Below, in pieces: positions 26,850 to 35,020 of a DNA stretch of 64,000 nucleotides. The number at the start of each line of letters is the position of its first letter. Positions within the stretch are counted from its first letter, which is position 1. The notes below the pieces were generated by a model. That model made no database searches. It was given only the letters and a program-made list of their open reading frames with translations, and was not told the DNA's origin. The DNA is taken from positions 62,001 through 126,000 of the forward strand of contig NZ_SOZE01000013.1 of assembly GCF_004519315.1 (NCBI RefSeq), given 5' to 3'. This stretch comes from Mucilaginibacter psychrotolerans. GTDB taxonomy: Bacteria; Bacteroidota; Bacteroidia; Sphingobacteriales; Sphingobacteriaceae. The position numbers were made by a program, and so were the translations under genes.

Positions 26850-26999
26850 TAAAGTTGGAATGTTTTAAAGTTGGAATGTTGCCAGCTCGTTGTAAGGTTT
26901 GAATGTTGTAAGGTTGAAATGTTCGAATTTTGGCCCGAACGTAGCAGCAAAGTCGCTTTAACTTTACAACTTTGCAACCTTACAACCTTCCAACAAATT
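26850..26999. repeat. GTTGGAATGTT / AACCTTACAACCTTCCAAC inverted low-complexity block
   Basis: Divergent gap between DUF1599 and folP. Left half repeats AAGTTGGAATGTT and TGTAAGGTTGAAATGTT; right half has ACTTTACAACTTTGCAACCTTACAACC, roughly the reverse complement, so the block can fold back on itself. A related block lies at 33.99-34.09 kb. It generates a false N-terminal extension for folP. Confidence 0.6.
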
Positions 27000-27001
27000 C
27001 A

Positions 27002-27859
27002 GTGGACAAAGATACATTTTTTCAGAAAAAACTAAGCCTGAACGCCGGTGGCAAATTGATTGACTTATCTACTCCCAAAGTGATGGGCATTATCAACATC
27101 ACGCCCGATTCTTTTTTTGCCGAAAGCCGGGTGAGTGATATCGCATCGGTACTGCAACAGGCCGAAAAAATGCTGAATGAGGGTGTGACTTTTCTGGATC
27201 TTGGGGCTTATTCGTCCCGACCTGGCGCCACGGATATTTCTGTCATCGAAGAAATGGAGCGGCTGTTGCCAGCGGTTGAAGCCATTGCAAAAGAATTGCC
27301 GGAGGCGATTATTTCTGTTGATACCTTCCGCGCAAGCGTAGCCGAGGCTGCCATAAAGGCGGGTGCGCATATCGTCAACGACATATCGGGCGGCAGCCTG
27401 GATGCGGATATGTTTGCCACAATGGCCCGCCTACAGGTGCCTTATATATTGATGCACATGAAAGGTACGCCCCAAAATATGGTGCAACAGGCCAAATATG
27501 ATGACGTGTTTGCCGAGGTGTACGACTATTTCGTTAAAAAGGTTTATGCGCTAAAGCAGTTGGGCCTACACGATATCATCCTCGACCCCGGCTTCGGCTT
27601 TGCCAAAACAGCAGAGCAGGGTTATGAGCTAATGAGTCGCATGCAGGAATTCGAAAGGCTTCAACTGCCGGTACTGGCAGGTATCTCGCGCAAGCGGATG
27701 ATATACGGGCTACTGGGTAGCACCGCCAAGGAAGCACTTAATGGCACCACTGCCTTAAATGCTATAGCTCTTACCAAAGGTGCCAACATCCTGCGTGTAC
27801 ACGATGTAAAGGAAGCAGTGGATGCAATAAAAATATGGGAAGCTTGTAACTGCGGGTGA
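27002..27859 (+). CDS. folP: Dihydropteroate synthase
   Basis: Condenses 6-hydroxymethyl-dihydropterin diphosphate with p-aminobenzoate in folate synthesis; the target of sulfonamides in other bacteria. 285 residues from GTG 27002 (starting V/M-DKDTFFQKK, as in related proteins). Seen: GIINITPDSFF, LDLGAYSSRPGA, VDTFRASVAEAAIKAGAHIVNDISGG, HMKGTPQNM, LDPGFGFAKT and AGISRKRMI, all conserved. A TTG at 26972 would add ten residues encoded in the repeat block, so I reject it. The stop is 2 bp from the stop of the convergent lipoprotein gene, leaving no room for an ordinary terminator. Confidence 0.96.
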   Translation: MDKDTFFQKKLSLNAGGKLIDLSTPKVMGIINITPDSFFAESRVSDIASVLQQAEKMLNEGVTFLDLGAYSSRPGATDISVIEEMERLLPAVEAIAKELPEAIISVDTFRASVAEAAIKAGAHIVNDISGGSLDADMFATMARLQVPYILMHMKGTPQNMVQQAKYDDVFAEVYDYFVKKVYALKQLGLHDIILDPGFGFAKTAEQGYELMSRMQEFERLQLPVLAGISRKRMIYGLLGSTAKEALNGTTALNAIALTKGANILRVHDVKEAVDAIKIWEACNCG

Positions 27860-27861
27860 TT

Positions 27862-28260
27862 TTATTTTATCCTTTTGTAATCCGTAGCGATATTATCAGT
27901 AATATCGGTACCCAAGGTAAGCGTATCGCCGTGTAGCCTTACCTCGGTGCCGTAAGTATCGGCATCGTAATAAATCCAGTCGTAAACAATATTGCCATAA
28001 GTATAGGCATTCTTTTTTAACCTGAATCTCCCCGCTGAAGTCTGCGCACCTTTCACAAACATTCTATAAGTGCTATCGGCATTCAACTGCAGGATGTTTT
28101 TGTTACCCGCTTCATATTTTTCGTTAATACCGGCAATGCCGCCATGCCTGGCCCGTAACTCAAACGTGCCGGTATAACCGGTAGAAGTAACCGGCATATC
28201 GGCTTTTTTACAGGATGCAAATACAATGATAGCTGTTAGGGTGTATATGGAAGTCTTCAT
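27862..28260 (-). CDS. Small lipoprotein (lipocalin-like), paralogue 1
   Basis: 132 residues with lipoprotein signal MKTSIYTLTAIIVFASC (Cys17). The mature part is all-beta in character: TGTFELRARHGGIAGI, LQLNADSTYRMFVKG, SAGRFRLKKN, VRLHGDTLTLGTDI, like small lipocalin-type lipoproteins of Bacteroidota. It is a paralogue of the next gene upstream (same pattern FG-x-WEL, F-x-x-DSTY, SGxF). No specific function can be given. Confidence 0.8.
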   Translation of the reverse strand: MKTSIYTLTAIIVFASCKKADMPVTSTGYTGTFELRARHGGIAGINEKYEAGNKNILQLNADSTYRMFVKGAQTSAGRFRLKKNAYTYGNIVYDWIYYDADTYGTEVRLHGDTLTLGTDITDNIATDYKRIK

Positions 28261-28272
28261 ACTGATCAGTTA

Positions 28273-28668
28273 TTATTTGTAGCTTACTTTATGATATTCA
28301 TAAGATGGCCCATCCGCCGCCGAAGAGCCAATAATGATAGTATGCGGGGTTTGCGCCCAGGCATCGCTATAAGTTGGGTTAGTAAAGGTAATAAGGCCAA
28401 ATTTTATCGTATCCTGCACCTGATTTATTTTGATGCTGAATTTGCCGCTTGCAGTTACTTTATTATCGAGGTACTTTACGTAAGTACTATCGCTGTTGAA
28501 TTGGTACACGTTACCACTGTTGGTAACTGCCGTTGCCGGGTGCCAGCCGCCGTGCACGTAAGCCAGTTCCCATTTGCCGAACAGGCCGGGCGTAATTTGC
28601 GGGTTTTTTTCCTTTTTGCATGATGCCAGCGTAGAAAATATAGCTATCAATAGTAAAGTCTTCTTCAT
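28273..28668 (-). CDS. Small lipoprotein (lipocalin-like), paralogue 2
   Basis: 131 residues with signal MKKTLLLIAIFSTLASC (Cys17) then KKEKNP. The mature domain GLFGKWELAYVHGGWHPATAV, YQFNSDSTYVKYLDNKVTASGKFSIKI parallels the downstream gene, which starts 12 bp after its stop. The pair is a tandem duplication probably transcribed together. Ligand and role unknown. Confidence 0.8.
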   Translation of the reverse strand: MKKTLLLIAIFSTLASCKKEKNPQITPGLFGKWELAYVHGGWHPATAVTNSGNVYQFNSDSTYVKYLDNKVTASGKFSIKINQVQDTIKFGLITFTNPTYSDAWAQTPHTIIIGSSAADGPSYEYHKVSYK

Positions 28669-28725
28669 AAAGAATTGGTTTTATAACTATTACGATGGGC
28701 GGTGTGTAAACGCTACAACAGGTAT

Positions 28726-30261
28726 TTAATTTTTAGAAGGTACCACAACACCATCCAGCATCTTTAATATCGAATCGATGTACTCGCGGTTGTTGGCTAA
28801 GCGGGGTACTTTGTGCTGCCCGCCAATTTTGCCTTTCAGCTTCATCCAATTGAAGAATGTACCCTCGGCAACCTTGCGCACCTGGGGGCGGCGCAGGGCC
28901 ATATCTTTAAAACGCTTGGCATCGTAATCAGAGTTTACGCGGCGCAGGGTTAAATCTAACACATCTACAAAACGCTCAAATTCGGCGGGTTTTTGCTCGA
29001 ATTCTATCAGCCACTCATGCGCGCCGCACTGGTCGCCATTGAAGTAAACAGGCGCGGCGGTATAATCACGGATGATGGCACCCGTTAATGAACAAGCTTC
29101 GGCCAAGGCACGTTCGGCATTGTCTATAATGAGTTCTTCGCCAAAAGCATTGATGAAATGCTTGGTACGGCCGGTGATGGCAATTCGATAGGGCGCAAGT
29201 GAGGTGAATTTTACGGTATCGCCTATCATATACCGCCATAGGCCCGCATTGGTGCTGATGATAAGGGCGTAGTTCTTATCCAGCTCTACCTCATCCAGTG
29301 TAAGGGTTTTGGGGTCCTCATCGTGCAGGTATTCCAGCGGCATAAATTCGTAGAAGATGCCATAATCGAGCATCAGCAGCATATCGCCGGGTTCCTCTAA
29401 ATCTTGTATACCAAAGAAACCTTCCGATGCATTATAGGTTTCCAGGTAGTACATATCCGGGCAGGGTATCAATTTCCTAAACTGCTCCCGGTAGGGGGTA
29501 AAGTTCACCGCGCCATGGAAATAAAGCTCCAGGTTGGGCCATACCTCCAATAGGTTGTTTTTGCCCGTAATCTCCAGAATGCGTTTAAAGAGCAATATGT
29601 TCCAGGTGGGCACGCCGCTGATGCTGGTTACATTTACATCCTTGGTAGCGTGCGCCATCTTTTCAATCTTCTCTTCAAAGTTTTCCAGCAGGGCAATATC
29701 CAGGTGCGGGGTGCGGTAAAACTCGGCCCAAAGTGGCAGGTTTTTCATGATTACCGCTGATAGATCACCGAAAGAAGTGTCGGCATTTAGCTGACCTATC
29801 TGGTGGCTACCGCCAAGTGTTAAACTTTTCCCCGTGAAAATACGGGCATTGGGGCGGTTGTTGAAGTATATAGTAAGCATATCCTTGCCACCTTTAAAAT
29901 GGCATTCTTCCAGCGATTCTTCGCTTACGGGGATAAATTTGCTGCGGTCGCTGGTGGTGCCCGATGATTTGGCAAACCAACGGATTTCTGACGGCCACAG
30001 CACATTTTGCTCGCCTTTCAGCATCCGCTCGATATAGGGTTTCAGCGTATCGTAATTTTGAATAGGTACCTGCCGCTTAAAATCGGCAAGGCTTTCGATG
30101 CTTTTATAGTGATGCTTTTTGCCCCATTCGGTGTTTTCGGCACCGGCCACTAGTTGCTCAAACCATTCTTCCTGTACCTCGTTGGGGTATTTCATAAAAA
30201 GCTCTATCTGGTGGATACGCTTTTTCATAAACCAGGTAAATACAGAGTTGATGATGGCCAT
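28726..30261 (-). CDS. GH3 auxin-responsive promoter family protein
   Basis: 511-residue adenylate-forming enzyme of the GH3 family: AKSSGTTSDRSKFIPVS is the ATP P-loop, followed by GGSHQIGQLNAD, TSISGVPTWNILLF, ETYNASEGFFGIQD and YMIGDTVKFTSLAPYRIAITGRTKHFINAFGEELI, matching the fold's motifs A3-A8. Plant members conjugate amino acids to hormones; the bacterial role is not established, although acyl-adenylate chemistry is expected. The start is close to the edge of a low-complexity gap that separates it from lptB. Confidence 0.9.
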   Translation of the reverse strand: MAIINSVFTWFMKKRIHQIELFMKYPNEVQEEWFEQLVAGAENTEWGKKHHYKSIESLADFKRQVPIQNYDTLKPYIERMLKGEQNVLWPSEIRWFAKSSGTTSDRSKFIPVSEESLEECHFKGGKDMLTIYFNNRPNARIFTGKSLTLGGSHQIGQLNADTSFGDLSAVIMKNLPLWAEFYRTPHLDIALLENFEEKIEKMAHATKDVNVTSISGVPTWNILLFKRILEITGKNNLLEVWPNLELYFHGAVNFTPYREQFRKLIPCPDMYYLETYNASEGFFGIQDLEEPGDMLLMLDYGIFYEFMPLEYLHDEDPKTLTLDEVELDKNYALIISTNAGLWRYMIGDTVKFTSLAPYRIAITGRTKHFINAFGEELIIDNAERALAEACSLTGAIIRDYTAAPVYFNGDQCGAHEWLIEFEQKPAEFERFVDVLDLTLRRVNSDYDAKRFKDMALRRPQVRKVAEGTFFNWMKLKGKIGGQHKVPRLANNREYIDSILKMLDGVVVPSKN

Positions 30262-30372
30262 ACGGGGCTGACAATTGGTGGTTATTAGTTCATGGACGAA
30301 GGCTTATTGCAAATCGCTTGTTGGCTTTTATGCAGCTACTATGACCATCAACTATAAACCAAATATATAGTT

Positions 30373-31113
30373 TTACTGCGCAAAGGTTTTCCTTTTCAAC
30401 ACAAAATTAGCACCCAGGTAAACTTTACGCACCATCTCGTTGGCAGCCAATACTTCGGGTACACCCGATTCCAGTATCTTGCCCTCGAAAAGCAGGTAAG
30501 CGCGGTCGGTTATGGAGAGGGTTTCCTGTACGTTGTGGTCAGTAATGAGTATGCCTATATTGCGATGCCTTAACTTGGCTACCATAGCTTGTATCTCCTC
30601 CACTGCAATGGGGTCTACGCCGGCAAAAGGTTCATCCAGCAGGATGAAGTTGGGTTCGGCAGCCAGGGCGCGGGCAATCTCGGTACGGCGGCGTTCACCA
30701 CCGCTAAGCAGGTCGCCACGGTTTCTACGTACTTTGTGCAGGCTAAACTCGTCAATCAGTTCTTCCAGTTTATCGCGCTGCTTGTCCTTGGGCATCTTGC
30801 CCATCTCCAGCACGGCTTTGATATTATCCTCAACCGAAAGCTTGCGGAAAACAGATGCCTCCTGTGCCAGATAGCCTATACCTTTTTGCGCGCGGCGGTA
30901 CATGGGGTCGCCGGTTATTTCCTGATCGTCTAAATAAATATGCCCCTCATTGGGTTTCACCAGGCCCACGATCATATAGAAAGAGGTGGTTTTGCCGGCA
31001 CCGTTTGGCCCAAGCAAGCCTACTATTTCGCCCTGCGCCACGTTAAAGGTTACATCGTTTACAACGCTGCGTTGCTTATATTTCTTTACTAAGTTTTCTG
31101 CTCTGAGGATCAT
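30373..31113 (-). CDS. lptB: LPS export ABC transporter ATP-binding protein
   Basis: Cytoplasmic ATPase that powers LPS extraction from the inner membrane with LptF/G/C. 246 residues from the chosen ATG ([18 protein letters not shown]). Walker [11 protein letters not shown]-loop [18 protein letters not shown], signature LSGGERRR, Walker [21 protein letters not shown] and H-loop [11 protein letters not shown]; the FAGVDPIAV sequence is typical of LptB. An ATG at 31128 adds five residues but lies in the TCTGAACCATGATTC repeat, so the shorter form is preferred. LptB is solitary here, as in many Bacteroidota. Confidence 0.95.
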   Translation of the reverse strand: MILRAENLVKKYKQRSVVNDVTFNVAQGEIVGLLGPNGAGKTTSFYMIVGLVKPNEGHIYLDDQEITGDPMYRRAQKGIGYLAQEASVFRKLSVEDNIKAVLEMGKMPKDKQRDKLEELIDEFSLHKVRRNRGDLLSGGERRRTEIARALAAEPNFILLDEPFAGVDPIAVEEIQAMVAKLRHRNIGILITDHNVQETLSITDRAYLLFEGKILESGVPEVLAANEMVRKVYLGANFVLKRKTFAQ

Positions 31114-31118
31114 ATGCT

Positions 31119-31155
31119 TCTGAACCATGATTCACCAGATTCATGGATTTCCTTG
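31119..31155. repeat. TCTGAACCATGATTC repeat copy
   Basis: TCTGAACCATGATTCACCAG then ATTCATGGATTTCCTTGATT. It closely resembles the copy at 41437 (TGTCTGAACCATGATTCGTAGG...GATTTCTTGATT) and shares its TCTGAA start with the MITE-like elements at 24.55 and 38.34 kb. Confidence 0.55.
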
Positions 31156-31270
31156 ATTGTTGCTTTGGTCGGCCTTCGATTGCTTTCCTTAACGCTTTAT
31201 ATTGGTTTATAGTTTACTATGCTATTCGTTTATCGTAAGGTTGTTGCTGACAACACCAACAACGTCGTAA

Positions 31271-31348
31271 AAGCCCCCTCTGAATCTCCCCGGTAGGGGA
31301 GACTTTTAATTTTAAGCCCTCCCTTCCGGGGAGGGTTGGGTGGGGCTT
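31271..31348. repeat. AAGCCCC...GGGGCTT inverted-repeat element overlapping recJ 3' end
   Basis: 78-bp element: AAGCCCC (31271-31277) pairs with GGGGCTT (31342-31348); internal palindromes CTCCCCGGTAGGGGAG and CCCTCCCTTCCGGGGAGGG lie inside. recJ (minus) ends at 31312 within it, so its last ~11 codons (reading SPTQPSPEGRA) and its stop are provided by the element. Confidence 0.75.
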
Positions 31349-33042
31349 ATCCTTATCCCTTTTATATTCAACTGTATCGTCCTTTGTTCGCGCCAAACGT
31401 TTTCTTCTATAGCGTAGCAAATATCAAATGGTACGCCGGGTTTTAATTGCGGCAGGTATTCTGCATGGTTAAAGGCTATGCAACTGAATGCCGCCGAACC
31501 GGGCTGCATTACGCTCATTTTTACGTGGTTGCCACCAACCAGGCCCGCATTGCCGCTAACATACACATTTTTGCTCAGGAATACCGGTGCCATATTCTCC
31601 GGGCCGAAGGGCGCGAACTGGTTCAGTATCCTAAAGAATTTGGGTTCGATATCGCTCAGTTGCAGTTCTGCATCTATCAGCACCTGTTGTATCAGTTGCT
31701 CATCGGTTATGGTGCTGCTCACCACTTCTTCAAACCGTTGGATAAATGCAGGCACCTGCTCTGGCTGCATAGTGAGGCCCGCCGCATACTTATGCCCACC
31801 AAACTGCAACAACAAATCGCTGCAGCCGCAAAGGGCCTCGTATAAATCGTACCCCAAAACCGACCGTGCCGAACCGGCCACATGCCCGTTGCTGCGGGTG
31901 AGCACTATTGTTGGGCGGTAATATTTTTCGGTAAGGCGAGAGGCTACAATACCTATAACGCCCTTGTGCCAGCGCTCGTTGAATACCACTGTAGATTTAC
32001 GGCCGATGAGTATTTCGTCGTTATCTATCAGGCTAAGGGCCTCTTCGGTAATTTGCACATCGTATTCCTTGCGTTCCTGGTTACGCTCGTTAATGAGGAG
32101 GCCTTTTTCTTTGGCATCGTCTTCGTGGCAGGCAATCAATAGCTGCACGGCATCTTTGGCATCGTTAATGCGCCCGGCGGCGTTTATGCGCGGGCCCAAT
32201 AAAAACACCACATCGCTAATGGTGTAAGGGCCTTTGCGGCCGGCTACTTCCATTAGCATCTTTACGCCGATGCAGGGATTTTCGTTTATCTTTTGCAGGC
32301 CAAGGTGGGCCAGCACGCGGTTCTCGCCGGTTATGTGCACAATGTCGCAAGCTATGCTGATGCAGGCCAAATCGAAATAAGCGCTTACTTCTTCGAATGG
32401 TAAGTCGTGTTTTTCCACGTAGGCCTGGGCCAGCTTGAGTCCGATACCGCAACCTGAAAGTTCTTTGTATGGATATTGGCAATCGGCGCGTTTTGGATCG
32501 AGGATGGCCACAGCCGCAGGCAATTCATCGCCGGGCAAGTGGTGGTCGCAGATGATGAAATCTACCCCGAGTGTGTTAGCGTATGCAATTTTATCAACCG
32601 ATTTAATGCCGCAATCCAGCGCGATGATAAGCGTGATGCCATTGGCCGCCGCATAATCTATTCCCGCTGTGGAGATGCCGTAACCTTCTTTATACCTGTC
32701 GGGGATGTAGTATTCGATATTGGCGTGATGGTTTTTAAAAAAACTATACGTTAAGGCCACGGCTGTAGTGCCATCTACATCGTAATCGCCATAGATCATC
32801 ACTTTTTCATTTTGGGCTATAGCGGCATCTATCCGGTCGATAGCTTTTTCCATATCCTGCATCAGGAAAGGATCGTGCAGGTGGAGCACGCTGGGGCGGA
32901 AGAAGTATTTGGCTTCGTTGAAGTTGCTGATGCCACGTTGAGCCAGCATATTGCTTAATACGGTGCTGATGTTAAGTTCAGCAGCAAGCGCCTGCACTAC
33001 ATCCGTATCAGCTGCATCTTTTATCACCCACCGTTTAGACAT
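31312..33042 (-). CDS. recJ: Single-stranded-DNA-specific exonuclease RecJ
   Basis: 5'-3' exonuclease of recombination and mismatch repair. 576 residues from ATG 33042 (MSKRWVIKDAADTDVVQALAAELN, the usual RecJ start). DHH domain: MIYGDYDVDGTTAVAL, ALDCGIKS and the CDHHLPGDELP motif; DHHA1 region with GPRINAAGRI and NERWHKGVIGIVASRLTEKYYRP; FGGHKYAAGLTM; OB-like C-terminus FAPFGPENMAPVF. An open frame continues 96 codons upstream through repeat sequence and is rejected. The C-terminus runs into an intergenic repeat element. Confidence 0.96.
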   Translation of the reverse strand: MSKRWVIKDAADTDVVQALAAELNISTVLSNMLAQRGISNFNEAKYFFRPSVLHLHDPFLMQDMEKAIDRIDAAIAQNEKVMIYGDYDVDGTTAVALTYSFFKNHHANIEYYIPDRYKEGYGISTAGIDYAAANGITLIIALDCGIKSVDKIAYANTLGVDFIICDHHLPGDELPAAVAILDPKRADCQYPYKELSGCGIGLKLAQAYVEKHDLPFEEVSAYFDLACISIACDIVHITGENRVLAHLGLQKINENPCIGVKMLMEVAGRKGPYTISDVVFLLGPRINAAGRINDAKDAVQLLIACHEDDAKEKGLLINERNQERKEYDVQITEEALSLIDNDEILIGRKSTVVFNERWHKGVIGIVASRLTEKYYRPTIVLTRSNGHVAGSARSVLGYDLYEALCGCSDLLLQFGGHKYAAGLTMQPEQVPAFIQRFEEVVSSTITDEQLIQQVLIDAELQLSDIEPKFFRILNQFAPFGPENMAPVFLSKNVYVSGNAGLVGGNHVKMSVMQPGSAAFSCIAFNHAEYLPQLKPGVPFDICYAIEENVWREQRTIQLNIKGIRISPTQPSPEGRA

Positions 33043-33149
33043 AATTTTTATTAGATTTTTGAGGGTGTAAAGATAGGGAAAGAGAATGTAAGAAGGGAGG
33101 TGGTGGAGATTATGACGGGGGGAATAAAAGGCAATGGTGCATAACGTTA

Positions 33150-33285
33150 GCTTATCCCTAACGTCTTTGCGAGGAGCGGCGCGTGGGTAAAAGAGGTGGG
33201 GCGACGCGGTAATCATCCGCAATACAGAGCTGACCTTCGTGCCGATGGTTGCCGCGCTACCGCTTATAATGACATTGGGGCTATG
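33150..33285. repeat. Degenerate TTGCGAGGAGCG-type element
   Basis: In the 260-bp gap between the small gene at 33303 and recJ (both minus). GTCTTTGCGAGGAGCGGCGCG at 33162 and GGTTGCCGCGCTACCGC...ATGACATTG near 33247-33275 are the decayed ends of the same kind of inverted repeat that is perfect at 36436-36519. The region has no gene. Confidence 0.5.
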
Positions 33286-33302
33286 TTTTACAAAATGTGA
33301 AA

Positions 33303-33464
33303 TTATAGAGTGCCCTTCAATCTCCTCCAAAATTCTTCCGAAGAAATCAGGTTTCCGATTTCTGCTTCCTCTAAGCCTACGTTTATATTTTCTTTTTGGG
33401 CATCGGTAAGGTCATCCCACCAGTCTTTTTCCGATTCGGGCGTTTTGTCTTCTTGCTCTTCCAT
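33303..33464 (-). CDS. Small antitoxin-like protein (addiction-module type), orphan
   Basis: 53 residues: MEEQEDKTPESEKDWWDDLTDAQKENINVGLEEAEIGNLISSEEFWRRLKGTL. The pattern W-x-x-L-T...Q...I..GL..AE.G..ISSEEFW resembles the C-terminal, toxin-binding segment of small addiction-module proteins usually paired with RelE/ParE toxins. It lacks any N-terminal DNA-binding domain and there is no toxin gene beside it. The longer frame reaching 33569 overlaps pyrR and is not supported; the ATG at 33464 is 14 nt after the pyrR stop. It could be a decayed antitoxin or an independent small protein. Confidence 0.6.
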   Translation of the reverse strand: MEEQEDKTPESEKDWWDDLTDAQKENINVGLEEAEIGNLISSEEFWRRLKGTL

Positions 33465-33477
33465 CGCCTGAATTATT

Positions 33478-33987
33478 CTACACCAAATAAACTGCATCTT
33501 CCTCACCATCCACATCCAAAACCACGTTGACGTGTTCTTTGATAACGGTAGAGAGGGCCACACCTGCATAATCGGTAGTAACGGGGAAGCTTTTGTGGTT
33601 ACGGTCTACCAATACCACGGTGCGGAGTTTTTTGAGGGGCACATCCAGGAAAACACCGAAACCATAGGCCAGGGTTTTGCCGCTGTTGAGCACATCGTCA
33701 ACCAGTACAATTACTTTATTGCTGCATTCTTCAATCTCGAAGTTGATACGGGCGCTCAGGCTGGTGCTTTCTTTCTCCAGTTCGATAGTGAGCAGGCGGC
33801 TACTGAATGGGGCAATCTCATCCAGCACAGCCTTCAACCGCTCAGCCAAATGGTTGCCCCGGGGCAGGATGCCGGCGATGAGTATCTCGGTTTCGTCGAA
33901 ATTATCTTCCAGTATCTGGTAGGCAATACGGTCTATCTTTTGCTGTATTTGCGTACTGTTTAATATCAGGATTTTTTTATCGGGCAT
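33478..33987 (-). CDS. pyrR: PyrR-type phosphoribosyltransferase
   Basis: 169-residue type I PRTase. PRPP-binding loop VLVDDVLNSGKTLAYG is clear; ILIAGILPRGNHLAERL and VVLVDRNHKSFPVTTDYAGVALST fit the PyrR/uracil PRTase family. In Bacilli PyrR attenuates pyr operon transcription; here no pyr genes are adjacent, so enzymatic or other phosphoribosyl transfer is as likely. A near -7 sequence TACCTTTA lies about 75 nt upstream of the start. Confidence 0.88.
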   Translation of the reverse strand: MPDKKILILNSTQIQQKIDRIAYQILEDNFDETEILIAGILPRGNHLAERLKAVLDEIAPFSSRLLTIELEKESTSLSARINFEIEECSNKVIVLVDDVLNSGKTLAYGFGVFLDVPLKKLRTVVLVDRNHKSFPVTTDYAGVALSTVIKEHVNVVLDVDGEEDAVYLV

Positions 33988-33989
33988 GT

Positions 33990-34090
33990 TTTTGTTGTTG
34001 GAAGGTTGTAATTTGGAAGGTTGAAATGTTCCCTTTTTGAGTGCTTGGTTTACAATTTAAAGGTAGAAATAAGCCGACAACTTTGCAACA
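33990..34090. repeat. GTTGGAAGGTTGTAATTTGG low-complexity block
   Basis: GTTGTTGGAAGGTTGTAATTTGGAAGGTTGAAATGTT upstream of pyrR, ending near ACAACTTTGCAAC. Same word family as 26850-26999. The upstream minus-strand gene ends at 34097. Confidence 0.45.
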
Positions 34091-34096
34091 GCACTA

Positions 34097-34579
34097 TTAA
34101 GTTTCGAGCGTGGGGTCCAAAACCCAGGGGATATTAGTTTCGAATGTTAACTCGATTAAGTCGTCGTTATTTTCAAAATATGATAAGTTATCTCGATTGC
34201 TAAAACCGATAGAGAAATTATCAGAGAATCTGCTTAATTCTATGGAATACCCATTGCCACCAGGCAGAGGGATAGCGCAATTTTTCCCTCTTAATATAAG
34301 TCCCTTAAAGTGAAACCAACCCATGATATTATACAAACCATCGGAGGTTTTATAATTGGTCATGATTTCAGCATCCTTTTTATAATCAATACCAAGATTG
34401 TCGAATAGTTTCTTTACCTCATCCGGAAATATTTGATCGCGATACGCTAAGTAATTTTCGCAATTTCCACAGCCACATGTGGCAGCTCCATCGCTTACAA
34501 ACATAGCATAATGTGCCTCGTTCAAGCTCCTGTCAACCTCAAATACCCAATCTTTAAAAGTTACCTTTTCAATAGACAT
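34097..34579 (-). CDS. Unknown protein with CGCGNC cysteine cluster
   Basis: 160 residues, no signal peptide. The most notable feature is a compact cysteine cluster DGAATCGCGNCENYLAYRDQIFPDEVKKLFDNLGIDYKKDAEI, followed by a beta-rich C-terminal half (GLYNIMGWFHFKGLIL, YSIELSRFSDNFSIGFSNRDNLSYFE, IELTFETNIPWVLDPTLET). The cluster could bind a metal. I recognise no named family with confidence; the end resembles contact-dependent immunity-like proteins only loosely. DNA is more AT-rich than the neighbours. It is 4 bp from the upstream gene, suggesting cotranscription. Confidence 0.7.
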   Translation of the reverse strand: MSIEKVTFKDWVFEVDRSLNEAHYAMFVSDGAATCGCGNCENYLAYRDQIFPDEVKKLFDNLGIDYKKDAEIMTNYKTSDGLYNIMGWFHFKGLILRGKNCAIPLPGGNGYSIELSRFSDNFSIGFSNRDNLSYFENNDDLIELTFETNIPWVLDPTLET

Positions 34580-34583
34580 TGTG

Positions 34584-34985
34584 TTACCCTTTTACATACG
34601 GATAATACACAAAGTTCGCCCCCTCTGGCACTACCACGAACAGGCACATAAAATCGTGCGGGTTTTTATAGGTAGTGAGGAAACGTTCTTTCAATTCAGT
34701 TTTGATGATGCCGCGCTCGGTAAATTCTTCGATGGTGGAGGCGTGGATGCTCCACTCGGTGTTGAGTTCGTTGCGGTCGAGGATAACTTCGCCCAGTTTG
34801 ATTTCGTGCTGGTGGGCAACGAATATGGGGTGCAAAGATAAGCCCTCGAGCATGATTTCTACGGCCACCTCGCGGATAGATTCGTTGAAAAGTTTCAGGT
34901 CGCGTTCCAGGCTTACCAGCGGGCTTTCCTTTTTTGGTTTATTGGGTTCTGAGCCGTTTTCGTTCAGCAGTTCTTTGGGATCCAT
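34584..34985 (-). CDS. Conserved hypothetical protein, 133 residues
   Basis: Cytoplasmic, acidic protein with a disordered-looking N-terminus (MDPKELLNENGSEPNKPKKESP) and then LVSLERDLKLFNESIREVAVEIMLEGLSLHPIFVAHQHEIKLGEVILDRNELNTEWSIHASTIEEFTERGII and a hydrophobic end HDFMCLFVVVPEGANFVYYPYV. I think homologues are widespread in Bacteroidota but have no function. It lies between the repeat protein (35-bp gap) and the cysteine-cluster protein (4-bp gap) in one minus-strand run. Confidence 0.75.
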   Translation of the reverse strand: MDPKELLNENGSEPNKPKKESPLVSLERDLKLFNESIREVAVEIMLEGLSLHPIFVAHQHEIKLGEVILDRNELNTEWSIHASTIEEFTERGIIKTELKERFLTTYKNPHDFMCLFVVVPEGANFVYYPYVKG

Positions 34986-35020
34986 ATATGTTGGGTACTA
35001 TGGGTTCTAAAATAGATTAA

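Noticed and set aside
33042..33330. 96-codon N-terminal extension of recJ
   Set aside because: The added residues come from a repeat element and AT-rich leader; RecJ homology starts at MSKRW.
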